Origin: an uncultured Lachnospiraceae bacterium
GTDB taxonomy: Bacteria; Bacillota; Clostridia; Lachnospirales; Lachnospiraceae
Length of the DNA stretch: 64,000 nucleotides
Assembly (NCBI GenBank): GCA_947626395.1
Contig: CANQRU010000014.1
Span: 1-64,000, forward strand
Direction: 5' to 3'
The position numbers were made by a program, and so were the translations under genes. The notes under the pieces were generated by a model that searched no databases, was not told the DNA's origin, and saw only the letters and a list, made by a program, of their open reading frames with translations. Below, piece after piece: positions 1 through 8,752 of the stretch. Within the stretch, counting starts at the first letter, position 1. Every line of letters begins with the position of its first letter.

Positions 1-100
1 AAAAAGGTGGGGGAATTCATAAAAAAGGTATCTCAGAAGCCGCATGAAATAAGGCTTAGAGATTCCGAGAGTTTATTAAATGATTAAGGAGGGAATAGTT

Positions 101-988
101 ATGGAAACAAACCGAGTATTCAAAAGAAAATGGTACGACACGCTGGGCGTGCTTTACGTGCAGACAGCGCTGCTTTTTATATTCGGACAGCTCGTGGGCG
201 ACCTGCTGATCGTTCTGTTGGGGGCCGGGATATCGCGGCTCAGCGAGTCCTTTGCGGCGTCGGACGCCTGGGGCATGGCGCAGCTTTATCTGGCGTTCAT
301 CGGGATCTGGGTGCTCATGCTTCTGCGGATCCGACTGTCTAAGAAGGATCGGTCGATCCTGACGGCCGTCGGGCCGAAGGCCCGTGGGAACAACGGGAAG
401 ATGCTTCTGGTCGGGGCGGCCATCGGCTTCGGGCTGAACACGTTCTGTATCCTGATCGCGTGGCTTCATAAGGACATCGTGCTGTATTTTGATTCGTTCC
501 GGCCGGTTGCGCTGGTGGGGCTGTTTATTGCGGTGTTTATCCAGTCTTCCGCGGAGGAGCTGGCGTGCAGGGGATTTCTGTACCAGAAGCTTTTGCGAAG
601 CTACAAGAACCCGGCGGTGGCGATCATCGGGAATTCGCTGTTTTTCGGGATTCTTCATCTTCTGAATGACGGCGTTACGGTGCTGTCCATTATGAATATC
701 GTGGTAGTGGCGCTTCTCTTCTCGCTGATCGTGTATTATACGGACAGCCTGTGGTGCGCGTTCATGGCGCATGCGGTATGGAATTATACGCAGAATATCA
801 TTTTCGGACTGCCCAACAGCGGAATCGTATCTTCGTTTTCGGTCTTTAAGCTGGACGCCAGCACGGCGATGAACAGTTTTGCCTACAATGTGGGCTTCGG
901 GATCGAAGGGACGGTCGTCGCGGACGTAGTGCTGATCCTGGCGACGGCGGCGGTTTATCTGTGGGGCAGCAGGCGAACTGTGAAATAA
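101..988 (+). CDS. CPBP family intramembrane glutamic endopeptidase
   Basis: A 295-residue polytopic membrane protein with the three CPBP (Abi/CAAX protease) motifs: EE at residues 152-153 with R157 (EExxxR), F181xxxxH186 within FFGILHL, and H224xxxN228 within HAVWN. Family members cleave within the membrane or mature peptides; the substrate here is unknown. I take the ATG at 101, seven codons inside the longest frame, because AAGGAGGG lies just ahead of it. The next gene begins 33 bp downstream, so the two may be cotranscribed. The family is certain from the motifs; the physiological role is not. Confidence 0.9.
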   Translation: METNRVFKRKWYDTLGVLYVQTALLFIFGQLVGDLLIVLLGAGISRLSESFAASDAWGMAQLYLAFIGIWVLMLLRIRLSKKDRSILTAVGPKARGNNGKMLLVGAAIGFGLNTFCILIAWLHKDIVLYFDSFRPVALVGLFIAVFIQSSAEELACRGFLYQKLLRSYKNPAVAIIGNSLFFGILHLLNDGVTVLSIMNIVVVALLFSLIVYYTDSLWCAFMAHAVWNYTQNIIFGLPNSGIVSSFSVFKLDASTAMNSFAYNVGFGIEGTVVADVVLILATAAVYLWGSRRTVK

Positions 989-1021
989 CAATCGTAAGAA
1001 ACGGTGCGGAGGAGAAAAAAG

Positions 1022-1843
1022 ATGGGAAATGGCGTTCTGACGGCAGTGATCATCATTGCGGTGATCGTATGCGCGGCATTTGCGGGGGCGGCGGTTCTGC
1101 GCAGAAAGATCCGTAACAGTCCGGAACTGGAGGTCATCCGCTATGCGGCGAAGGCGATCCAGAACGGCGATATCAACGACCGCATTTCAACTACGCCGAA
1201 ATCCCTGTCTAACATGGAGAAGATCTTTCTGCCGCAGATCCTGAAGGATTTTCCGGAATTCAACTGGAATGAATTTAAGCCGCTGATTCAGACAAGCATC
1301 TGCAATCTGCTGCGGGCTATTGATATGAGGGATAGGGAGCCGGTGGCGGGGAACCCGAAGCTGCGGGAGGCGGTGGAGCAGGCGCTGGCGGGGACGCAGA
1401 TTCCGCATTATAAGGACGTGAAGGTTCATGATACGGTGATCAAGCGGTATTATAAGCAGGAAGGGACATGCTGTATCCTCTGCGAATCCGCGGTGGAGTA
1501 CTATACATATGTTGAGGAAAATGACAAGGTCGTGAGCGGCTATAAGGACCGTAAGCGGCAGGAGGTTTACGAGACGGAACTTGTCTATGTGCAGGATATA
1601 GAGCGGGCGGGGAAGGCGGCCGCCGGAGCAGCTGCGGACTCTGGAGCGGCCGCAGGCCCCGGAATGGCTGCCGCGAAAATGACCGCCGCCGGACATGCGT
1701 CCGCCACCGGCATCGGCGTTACCTGCCCCAACTGCGGGGCGCCGATCACGAGCCTGGGCGCGAAGCGGTGCGAATACTGCGGAACGGCTGTCGAACCGCT
1801 GAATCTGAGAGTTTGGAAGATTAACGCGATACGGCTTGCATAG
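1022..1843 (+). CDS. Membrane-anchored protein with Tim44-like middle region and C-terminal zinc ribbon
   Basis: 273 residues. An N-terminal membrane segment (about residues 4-26) is followed by a soluble region that resembles Tim44-like/SnoaL-type folds, an Ala-rich linker, and a CxxC-x11-CxxC zinc ribbon (C235, C238, C250, C253). The start at 1022 follows GGAGGAG; a GTG six codons upstream lies ahead of that site and is less likely. It directly follows the CPBP protease gene. The zinc ribbon and membrane anchor are seen directly; the Tim44-like assignment is from general pattern only. No reaction can be assigned. Confidence 0.7.
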   Translation: MGNGVLTAVIIIAVIVCAAFAGAAVLRRKIRNSPELEVIRYAAKAIQNGDINDRISTTPKSLSNMEKIFLPQILKDFPEFNWNEFKPLIQTSICNLLRAIDMRDREPVAGNPKLREAVEQALAGTQIPHYKDVKVHDTVIKRYYKQEGTCCILCESAVEYYTYVEENDKVVSGYKDRKRQEVYETELVYVQDIERAGKAAAGAAADSGAAAGPGMAAAKMTAAGHASATGIGVTCPNCGAPITSLGAKRCEYCGTAVEPLNLRVWKINAIRLA

Positions 1844-1912
1844 CATTGCGCTGCCGAATTTGGCAGGTTTGGAAACATGTTTCGGCGGAGGCACGTTCAT
1901 ACGAGCAAAGAA

Positions 1913-1950
1913 ACGCCCCGGAAGGAATTCTCATTTTCCTTCCGGGGCGT
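1913..1950 (-). terminator. Intrinsic terminator downstream of kdgK
   Basis: Perfect 15-bp inverted repeat (1913-1927 and 1936-1950) around an 8-nt loop. Read on the minus strand it is followed by TTCTTT, as expected for the end of the kdgK transcript. On the plus strand it may also stop the converging zinc-ribbon transcript, though no T-run follows there. Confidence 0.75.
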
Positions 1951-1972
1951 AAATCATGCGCGGCGTTATTTT

Positions 1973-3061
1973 CTAACGTTTGATATCGTAATTCATATCC
2001 ATCAGATTCCGGATCGCGTCCGCGTCGTCGGTGATATTGGCGTCGCCGCGGATCGTGTGCTTGATCACGCTGCTGGCTACGGCGAAATTGATCATGTCCA
2101 TGGGCTTGTAGCCGTGGATCATGGCATAGATCAGGCCGCTGGCGAAAGCGTCGCCGCCGCCGACACGGTCCAGGATATTGAAGGTGAACATCTTGCTCTC
2201 GAAGGTATGGCCCTGGTACCACATGAAGGCTTTCAGGCTGTTCTCGCTTCCGCTGTGGGCGTAGCGCACATGACGGGCGATGCACTGGAGGTTCGGGTAG
2301 CGCTCCACGAACGCCTGGAAGACTTCGTCCTGCTGCTCGTAGCTGGGGCGGAAGGGGATGTCGTCCTTTATGTCGCCTTTGCTGTGATCATTTTCATCCT
2401 TCCACAGATGGTAGGGCTCGATGCCCATGAGGACGTCAATGTAGGGCAGGCATTCGGTGCAGAAATCCCTGGCTTCCTCCCAGGTCCACAGGGTGCTCCG
2501 GAAGTTGCCGTCGAAGCTGACGGTCAGGCCGTGGGCCTTGGCGATCTTTAAGCAGTCCATGATCAGTTTCCGGCAGTTGGGGGCCAGCGCCGGGGTGATG
2601 CCGCTTAAATGGAGCCAGGTGAAATCCTTGAGCAGCGCGTCCAGATCGACGCTGCTGAAATCGAATTCCGTGATAGCGCTGTTCTTCCGGTCATAAGTCA
2701 CTTTGCTGGAGCGGATCCCGAAGCCGGTCTCCAGATAGTAGGTGCCCAGGCGGTGGGTCGGCGTCTGCTCCGGCGTGCTTAGGATCACCGGCGTGCAGTG
2801 GACGTCGTTGCTGCGGAGCATGCGGACCGCGCTTTTGCCGAGGCTGTTGTTCGGGACGACCGTGAAAAAGGTGCTGTCGACGCCGAGATTGGCCAGCGCC
2901 AGCGCAATGTTGGCTTCGCTGCCGCCGTAGCTGGCTTCGAAGCTGGTGGCCATGCGGATCTTCTCGTAATTGGGCGGTGTCAGGCGGAGCATGATCTCGC
3001 CGATGGTAATAAACCGGGCGGATGTGCCGTCCTGCACGGCCAGTGGGTTGGAATGCTGCAT
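1973..3061 (-). CDS. kdgK: PfkB-family sugar kinase, probable 2-dehydro-3-deoxygluconokinase
   Basis: 362-residue ribokinase-fold kinase. The early GG-sEAN signature (YGGSEANIA) and the late anion-hole/catalytic motif GGGDAF (catalytic Asp near residue 304) mark the PfkB family. Overall organisation and the region after the GG motif resemble KdgK, which phosphorylates 2-keto-3-deoxygluconate in uronate catabolism. ATG at 3061 is preceded by AAAGGAGGT. It stands alone, with no KDPG aldolase or uronate isomerase nearby, so the substrate is inferred from the family only. A strong terminator follows. It is divergent from yerC across about 180 bp. Confidence 0.85.
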   Translation of the reverse strand: MQHSNPLAVQDGTSARFITIGEIMLRLTPPNYEKIRMATSFEASYGGSEANIALALANLGVDSTFFTVVPNNSLGKSAVRMLRSNDVHCTPVILSTPEQTPTHRLGTYYLETGFGIRSSKVTYDRKNSAITEFDFSSVDLDALLKDFTWLHLSGITPALAPNCRKLIMDCLKIAKAHGLTVSFDGNFRSTLWTWEEARDFCTECLPYIDVLMGIEPYHLWKDENDHSKGDIKDDIPFRPSYEQQDEVFQAFVERYPNLQCIARHVRYAHSGSENSLKAFMWYQGHTFESKMFTFNILDRVGGGDAFASGLIYAMIHGYKPMDMINFAVASSVIKHTIRGDANITDDADAIRNLMDMNYDIKR

Positions 3062-3242
3062 ATACCATACCTCCTTTACAGACTGATCTGATAACTGATT
3101 TGATTATACACGATTTTTCAAAATATTCCAAGAGCTTTCTTTCCTGTTTCATCCTGTTTAATGGTTTAAAGTTTTTATTTACTGAAATCGAGTTTTATGC
3201 TAAGATGTAGTGGGGGAAAGTAAAAAGAGGAGGGAGCCATCG

Positions 3243-3557
3243 ATGGCAAGAAATATTCCAAAAGAGCGGGAGACCAGGATGTACGACGCGATCCTTCAGC
3301 TGAAGGATATTAAGGAGTGCCGGGATTTCTTCGAGGATATCTGCGCGATGACCGAACTGCGGGCGATGGAGCAGCGGTTTGAGGTGGCGCGGATGCTGAG
3401 GGACGACAAAGTCTACACGGAGATCAAGCAGGAAACCAACGCCAGCTCCGCCACGATCAGCCGGGTGAACCGGATGCTGAACTACGGGACCGGGTGTCTG
3501 GGGGAGATCCTGGACCGGATGTCGGCGCAGGGGAACGTGGAGAAAGCTGACGAGTAA
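3243..3557 (+). CDS. yerC: YerC/YecD family TrpR-related DNA-binding protein
   Basis: 104 residues, all helical in character, with a TrpR-like helix-turn-helix (YTEIKQETNASSATISRVNR). The family belongs to the Trp-repressor fold but its ligand is not established. The start at 3243 is preceded by GAGGAGGG; the upstream GTG in the same frame lies before this site. The next gene downstream is an indolepyruvate oxidoreductase, an aromatic amino-acid enzyme, which makes regulation of iorAB by this protein an attractive but untested idea. The 225 bp between them contain no gene I can support. Confidence 0.9.
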   Translation: MARNIPKERETRMYDAILQLKDIKECRDFFEDICAMTELRAMEQRFEVARMLRDDKVYTEIKQETNASSATISRVNRMLNYGTGCLGEILDRMSAQGNVEKADE

Positions 3558-3782
3558 GCATGGAAAGTAAGCCGGCAGGCAGAACAGAGCGGACAGGGCA
3601 GCGAACATTACGGAGACCTGTCGGAATGCGGCTGATACCTGTTCTTGCGGTATGAGACAGAATGCCTGCTTCTGCAGCGCAAATTGTGAAGCTGTTCCTG
3701 CGCGCAAGACTGGGAATCAGTTTCCGCGGCGCGGGACTATGAACAGAAATATATTTACATATAGCAAGAGAGGATATTTTAC

Positions 3783-5510
3783 ATGAAAGAACTGATGTTA
3801 GGCAACAAGGCCCTGGCCCGCGGGCTGTATGAGGCCGGATGCGGCGTGGTGTCCAGTTATCCGGGGACGCCCAGTACGGAGGTCACCGAGGAGGCGGCCA
3901 AATACGACGAGATCTACTGCGAATGGGCTCCGAATGAGAAGGTGGCCATGGAAGTCGCCTTCGGCGCGTCCTTAGCCGGAACGCGCAGCTTCTGCGGCAT
4001 GAAGCATGTCGGGTTAAATGTGGCCGCAGACCCGTTATTTACCTGCTCCTACACCGGCGTGAACGCGGGCATGGTCATCTGCGTCGCCGACGACGCGGGG
4101 ATGCATTCGTCCCAGAATGAGCAGGATTCCCGCCATCACGCGATCGCGGCGAAGGTTCCGATGCTGGAGCCGTCGGATTCTGCGGAGGCGCTGGAATTCG
4201 CGAAGAAGGCATACGAGCTGTCGGAGCGGTTCGACACGCCGGTCATTATCAAGATGTGTACCCGCATCGCCCACTCCCAGAGCGTGGTGGAGGTCGGGGA
4301 GCGTGTGATGCCGGAGCCGAAGCCTTATGAGAAGAATATCGCCAAATACGTCATGATGCCGGGTTTCGCGATCCGCCGCCATCCGATCGTGGAGGAGCGG
4401 ACGCGGAAGCTGACCGAATACGCGGAGGACTGCGAGTTCAACCGCGTGGAGATGGGCGGCAGCGCACTGGGCATTATTACCTCTTCCACCAGCTACCAGT
4501 ACGCGAAGGAAGTGTTCGGCGACAGCGCCAGTATTCTGAAGCTGGGCATGGTGAACCCGCTTCCGGTGAAGCTGATCAAAGATTTCGCCGCGAAGGTGGA
4601 GAAGCTGGTCGTCATTGAGGAACTGGATCCGATCATCGAGAATCATTGCCGTCAGCTGGGTCTTGAGGTATCCGGCAAGGATGTGCTGCCGGTCTGCGGG
4701 GAGTTCTTCCCGAACATGATCGCGGAGAAGCTGGGCGCGGAGGTTCCGGCTTACGGCACGATCGGGGAGCCGCTTCCGGGCCGTCCGCCGGTCATGTGCG
4801 CCGGCTGCCCGCACCGCGGCCTGTTCTATACATTGTCGAAGAATAAATGTACCGTCCTGGGAGACATCGGCTGCTACACGCTGGGCGCGACCGCGCCTCT
4901 TTCCGCGATGGAGATGACCCTCTGCATGGGCGCGTCGGTCAGCGCGATCCATGGTTTCAACAAGGCCCTGGGCGCGGAGAGCGAGAAGAAGACGGTGGCC
5001 GTTATCGGCGATTCCACCTTCATGCACTCCGGCATGACCGGCCTGGCCAATATCGCATACAACCAGAGCAATTCCACGGTCATCATCCTGGACAACTCCA
5101 TCACCGGCATGACCGGTCACCAGCAGAATCCGACCACCGGGTACAATATCAAGGGCGACCCGGCGGGCAGGATCGATCTGGAGAGCCTGTGCCGGGCCAT
5201 GGGCTTCAACCGTGTCGTGGTGGTGGATCCCTACGATCTGGCGGCCTGCGACAAGGCGGTGAAGGAAGAACTGGCGGCGGAGGAGCCGTCGGTCATCATC
5301 AGCCGCCGTCCCTGCGCGCTTCTCAAGTATGTGAAGCACAATCCGCCGTATCATGTGGATCCGGACAAATGTATCGGCTGCAAGTCCTGTATGCGCCTCG
5401 GCTGCCCGGCTATCAGCGTGAAGGAAGGCAAGGCCGTTATCGACGCGACCCAGTGCGTGGGCTGCGGTGTGTGCGCGCAGCTGTGTAAGTTCGACGCGCT
5501 GAAGGCGTGA
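3783..5510 (+). CDS. iorA: Indolepyruvate ferredoxin oxidoreductase, alpha subunit
   Basis: 575 residues. The enzyme oxidatively decarboxylates aryl pyruvates (indolepyruvate, phenylpyruvate) to aryl-CoA, reducing ferredoxin, in aromatic amino-acid fermentation by anaerobes. Domain order is the family one: N-terminal pyrimidine domain (SSYPGTPSTEV), transketolase C-like middle domain, TPP-binding domain with GDIGCY and GDSTF...LDN motifs, and a C-terminal two-[4Fe-4S] ferredoxin domain (CIGCKSC...CVGCGVC, about residues 530-570). Followed after 19 bp by iorB, with AGGAGGT between them, so the two form an operon. Confidence 0.97.
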   Translation: MKELMLGNKALARGLYEAGCGVVSSYPGTPSTEVTEEAAKYDEIYCEWAPNEKVAMEVAFGASLAGTRSFCGMKHVGLNVAADPLFTCSYTGVNAGMVICVADDAGMHSSQNEQDSRHHAIAAKVPMLEPSDSAEALEFAKKAYELSERFDTPVIIKMCTRIAHSQSVVEVGERVMPEPKPYEKNIAKYVMMPGFAIRRHPIVEERTRKLTEYAEDCEFNRVEMGGSALGIITSSTSYQYAKEVFGDSASILKLGMVNPLPVKLIKDFAAKVEKLVVIEELDPIIENHCRQLGLEVSGKDVLPVCGEFFPNMIAEKLGAEVPAYGTIGEPLPGRPPVMCAGCPHRGLFYTLSKNKCTVLGDIGCYTLGATAPLSAMEMTLCMGASVSAIHGFNKALGAESEKKTVAVIGDSTFMHSGMTGLANIAYNQSNSTVIILDNSITGMTGHQQNPTTGYNIKGDPAGRIDLESLCRAMGFNRVVVVDPYDLAACDKAVKEELAAEEPSVIISRRPCALLKYVKHNPPYHVDPDKCIGCKSCMRLGCPAISVKEGKAVIDATQCVGCGVCAQLCKFDALKA

Positions 5511-5529
5511 GAGGAGGTACATACATCAT

Positions 5530-6096
5530 ATGACGAAGAATATCATGATCGTAGGCGTCGGCGGCCAGGGGTCGCTGCTCGCCAGTAAATTACTGGGCCA
5601 TCTGCTTCTGACAGAGGGCTATGACGTGAAGGTGTCTGAGGTCCACGGCATGAGCCAGCGCGGCGGCAGCGTGGTCACCTATGTGCGTTTCGGCGAGAAG
5701 GTCTATTCGCCGGTCATTGATAAGGGGCAGGCGGATTTCATCGTTTCCTTCGAGAAGCTGGAGGCGGCCCGCTACATCGAGTACCTGAAAGTGGGCGGCC
5801 GCATCGTGGTCAACACCCAGCAGATCGATCCGATGCCGGTCATCACCGGCGCGGCGGTCTATCCGGAGGATCTGATCGGGAAAATGGAAGCCGCCGGCGC
5901 CGTCGTGGATGCGATGGACTGCCTGACGCTGGCCGAGCAGGCCGGTTCCGCCAAGGCGGTCAACATCGTGCTCATGGGCCGGTTGTCCCGGTATTTCGAT
6001 ATCCCGGTGGAGAAGTGGCAGCAGGCGATCCGCGAGTGCGTGCCGTCGAAGTTCGTGGAGCTGAACCTGAAGGCGTTTGAGCTGGGACGGGCGTAG
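5530..6096 (+). CDS. iorB: Indolepyruvate ferredoxin oxidoreductase, beta subunit
   Basis: 188 residues, the usual length for IorB. It carries the gamma-type pyruvate:ferredoxin oxidoreductase domain with GVGGQGSLLAS near the N-terminus and EVHGMSQRGGSV. It completes the heteromeric enzyme with IorA. Start ATG follows GAGGAGGT with a rather long spacer of 11 nt. A radical SAM gene follows 64 bp later and may share the transcript. Confidence 0.97.
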   Translation: MTKNIMIVGVGGQGSLLASKLLGHLLLTEGYDVKVSEVHGMSQRGGSVVTYVRFGEKVYSPVIDKGQADFIVSFEKLEAARYIEYLKVGGRIVVNTQQIDPMPVITGAAVYPEDLIGKMEAAGAVVDAMDCLTLAEQAGSAKAVNIVLMGRLSRYFDIPVEKWQQAIRECVPSKFVELNLKAFELGRA

Positions 6097-6160
6097 ATAC
6101 GTCCGGCAGATAAACTTTGTACATAGGATCAATGGATTCGGGAACAGAAAGGAGAATGTC

Positions 6161-7309
6161 ATGCCGCCGATTTCCGTTATGATCAAGCCTGCTTCCGGCA
6201 GCTGCAATATGCGCTGCCGGTACTGTTTCTATGCCGACGAGCAGGAGAACCGGGAAGTAAAGTCCTATGGAATCATGTCGCTGGAAACCATGCGCAATCT
6301 GGTGGACAGGGCCCTGGAGTACGCGGAGCATGTCTGTACATTCGCGTTCCAGGGCGGAGAGCCGACGCTGGCGGGGCTTGATTATTTCCGGGAATTTGTG
6401 AAGTATGCGGGAGAGCGGGCACAGAAGCCTGGAGCGGGAAAGCGTCCGGCGTCCCGCATTCAGATCCGCTACGCTCTTCAGACCAACGGCTATGCGGTCA
6501 CCGAGGAGTGGGCGCGCTTCTTCGCGGAGAACCATTTCCTGATCGGCGTGTCGCTGGACGGCACGAAGGAGATCCACGACCGCTACCGCCTGGACGCGGC
6601 CGGGAAGGGGACGTACCAGCGGGTGATGGATGCCATTGCCCTGCTTGAGAAATACAAGGTGGATTTTAACATCCTGACCGTGATCACCGGGCCGTCGGCC
6701 CGGCGCGGTCAGAAGATCTATTCGTTCTTCCGGCAGCAGCATTTCGATTATCACCAGTATATCGAGTGTCTGGATCCGCTTGGGGAGGCGCCGGGCGGCC
6801 ATGATTATTCTCTGACGCCGGAGAGGCTGGAGCAGTTTCTGAAGAGTACCTTCGACGCCTGGTACCGGGACGCGGCCGGGGGGTATTATGTGTCCAACCG
6901 GTATTTTGACAATCTGCTTCTGATGCTCTATGGCCGGGAACCGGAGAGCTGCAATATGCGGGGCGTCTGCGGGATCCAGTGGATCGCGGAAGCGGACGGA
7001 GGCATGTATCCCTGCGATTTCTATGTGCTGGACCAGTGGCGGCTGGGCAATGTGAACGAGAACACGTTTGAGGAAATGGACCGCCGCCGGGACGAGCTGG
7101 GCTTTATGCAGGAGTCCATGCGCATGCCGGAGGAATGCAGGACCTGCCGCTGGACGGCCCTGTGCCGCAACGGCTGCCGCCGGAACCGTCGGATGGGGGA
7201 AGGCGAGGACGGAAAGAACTATTTCTGTTCAGCGTATAAGGGGTTTTTCGAATACGCTTATCCGAGGCTGGCGGAGCTGGCGCGGCGCGGCGTGGGCAGG
7301 CCGGGGTGA
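6161..7309 (+). CDS. Radical SAM/SPASM enzyme, anaerobic sulfatase-maturase type
   Basis: 382 residues. The radical SAM cluster motif CxxxCxxC is at C15, C19 and C22, followed by a GGEPT-like AdoMet motif (FQGGEPTL). The C-terminal third has the SPASM cysteine pattern (CGIQW...CDFY...CRTC...CRNGC) that binds two auxiliary [4Fe-4S] clusters. Length and arrangement fit anaerobic sulfatase maturases (anSME), which convert Cys or Ser to formylglycine. No sulfatase is encoded in the window, so a different peptide substrate is possible. I chose ATG 6161, preceded by AAAGGAG; the longer frame overlaps iorB and has no recognisable extra domain. Confidence 0.85.
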   Translation: MPPISVMIKPASGSCNMRCRYCFYADEQENREVKSYGIMSLETMRNLVDRALEYAEHVCTFAFQGGEPTLAGLDYFREFVKYAGERAQKPGAGKRPASRIQIRYALQTNGYAVTEEWARFFAENHFLIGVSLDGTKEIHDRYRLDAAGKGTYQRVMDAIALLEKYKVDFNILTVITGPSARRGQKIYSFFRQQHFDYHQYIECLDPLGEAPGGHDYSLTPERLEQFLKSTFDAWYRDAAGGYYVSNRYFDNLLLMLYGREPESCNMRGVCGIQWIAEADGGMYPCDFYVLDQWRLGNVNENTFEEMDRRRDELGFMQESMRMPEECRTCRWTALCRNGCRRNRRMGEGEDGKNYFCSAYKGFFEYAYPRLAELARRGVGRPG

Positions 7310-7312
7310 AAT

Positions 7313-8752
7313 TCAATTCGTATACCGCTCCAGATACTCCTTCGGCACATACACGGCCACCGTCACGGTGCCGTCCTCATTTAACAGAGCGGTTTCCAGC
7401 TTGGCGCTGCGGAGCGTGTCTTCTTCCGATTCATCCCCGCCGAGACTGGAGTTGCAGCCGATAAGCACCATCGTGCCGGGAGCGCTGCCTTCGGGAAATA
7501 CGTAATCCATCTGCAGTGTGCCGCTGCTGGCGCCGAGGCCGTCCAGATCCCAGGAGTAGAAGAACGCATTGTCCGTGACCGAGCAGATCTGGACAGTCTG
7601 CGGAATGGCCGCACAGAGCTCCCGGAGGGCCGCCTGATCGACCAGCCTGCTGTCCGGAGATATCCGGCTTACCCAGTTCTGGAACGCGGAGATATCGATC
7701 CCGTAGACGGAAACGGTTTCCTGCGTGGGCAGACTGTCTGCGCCATGGCCGGAGGCGCCGTCGGTTACGGAATAGACGATTCCTGCGGATACGTCGGAAG
7801 ATGCGTCCTGAACCGCCTGGTCGAACGCGTCCAGCCACGCCTGCGCCGCGGCCGGATCGGCGTGGGCGGGATCAAGCGGGAGCGTGAAGAGGGCGTTCAG
7901 CCCCGGGTAACTTTCATTGCGTGTGATCTCACCGGCAGCCTCATTATACAGAAACGCGTCGCTTTTATAGAAGGGTCCGTCGTTGACGCCGATGTAGACG
8001 CCGCGGTCGGCGAACAGTTCTACGTTGGTCGTCTCCAGGATCCGGTACTGGACGCCGTCTATGACCAGTTCCGAGTAGGAGCCTTTCAGGGTGAGCGAGT
8101 TGTAGTCCTGGGGATCCAGTCCTTTCACGTAGGGGGAGACGAAAAATGCTTCGTCGCCGTACGCGTCGTCAGAGGCAGCAGGCATCGGTGTACCGTCCGC
8201 GTGCTCGATGGCTACGACGGTATAGAGACGGTCGTCATCCAGAGACAGGTACTGACCGTCGGATGACAGATAAAAGGTCCGGTTGCTGCCGTGGTTCAGA
8301 TAGTCGCTGATGTTTTCACCGGATACGGAGCCCAAAAGCGTGATCCGGTAATTGCCGTATGTCTGGGATTCGTTGACCGGAACCGCGTCTTCTCCCGTAA
8401 ATGCTTCGGCCAGCTTCAGGTCTCCGAATTCTTTTACGACTTCTCCGGCGCTCAGGAGACGCCAGGCGGCGTAGGTGCTGACGGAACCGACGACGAGTAC
8501 GCCGCAGATGGCGGCCGCGACGGCGGTGCGGGCGCGAAGACGCGGCCTGCGGCGGGATCCGCCGTCCGTATCGGACATGCTGAAACCGGGGAGGGGCGCG
8601 ATATCCCTGCGCGTATCTGTAATGGTATTTCTGTTCGTATCCATTTCTATAATCTCCTTTCTCTGATCGAGAATGCGCTGATCAAGCCGGGGATCCGGCG
8701 TCATGTCGGGAGAAAGGGCCTGTTTTAAGAGATTGTCTATATCACGTTTCAT
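7313..8752 (-). CDS. Putative membrane anti-sigma factor with large extracytoplasmic domain
   Basis: 479 residues. A short cytoplasmic segment (about 1-70) precedes one membrane helix near 72-92 and a roughly 380-residue external domain rich in beta-type sequence that I cannot assign. It overlaps the upstream ECF sigma gene by 11 bp, the usual arrangement for a sigma factor and its membrane-bound inhibitor. The anti-sigma role is inferred from this coupling and topology, not from a recognised zinc-binding anti-sigma motif, which I do not see. The signal sensed is unknown. It ends 3 bp from the convergent radical SAM gene. Confidence 0.6.
   Translation of the reverse strand: MKRDIDNLLKQALSPDMTPDPRLDQRILDQRKEIIEMDTNRNTITDTRRDIAPLPGFSMSDTDGGSRRRPRLRARTAVAAAICGVLVVGSVSTYAAWRLLSAGEVVKEFGDLKLAEAFTGEDAVPVNESQTYGNYRITLLGSVSGENISDYLNHGSNRTFYLSSDGQYLSLDDDRLYTVVAIEHADGTPMPAASDDAYGDEAFFVSPYVKGLDPQDYNSLTLKGSYSELVIDGVQYRILETTNVELFADRGVYIGVNDGPFYKSDAFLYNEAAGEITRNESYPGLNALFTLPLDPAHADPAAAQAWLDAFDQAVQDASSDVSAGIVYSVTDGASGHGADSLPTQETVSVYGIDISAFQNWVSRISPDSRLVDQAALRELCAAIPQTVQICSVTDNAFFYSWDLDGLGASSGTLQMDYVFPEGSAPGTMVLIGCNSSLGGDESEEDTLRSAKLETALLNEDGTVTVAVYVPKEYLERYTN

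Noticed and set aside
1-100. Truncated gene at the left edge
   Set aside because: The first 100 bases have stops in all plus frames and no ribosome binding site other than that of the CPBP gene; nothing can be supported.
4035-5522. Long minus-strand open frame opposite iorA
   Set aside because: It lies wholly over a certain gene; the product is His/Arg/Leu-rich without domains. GC-rich third positions create such shadow frames.
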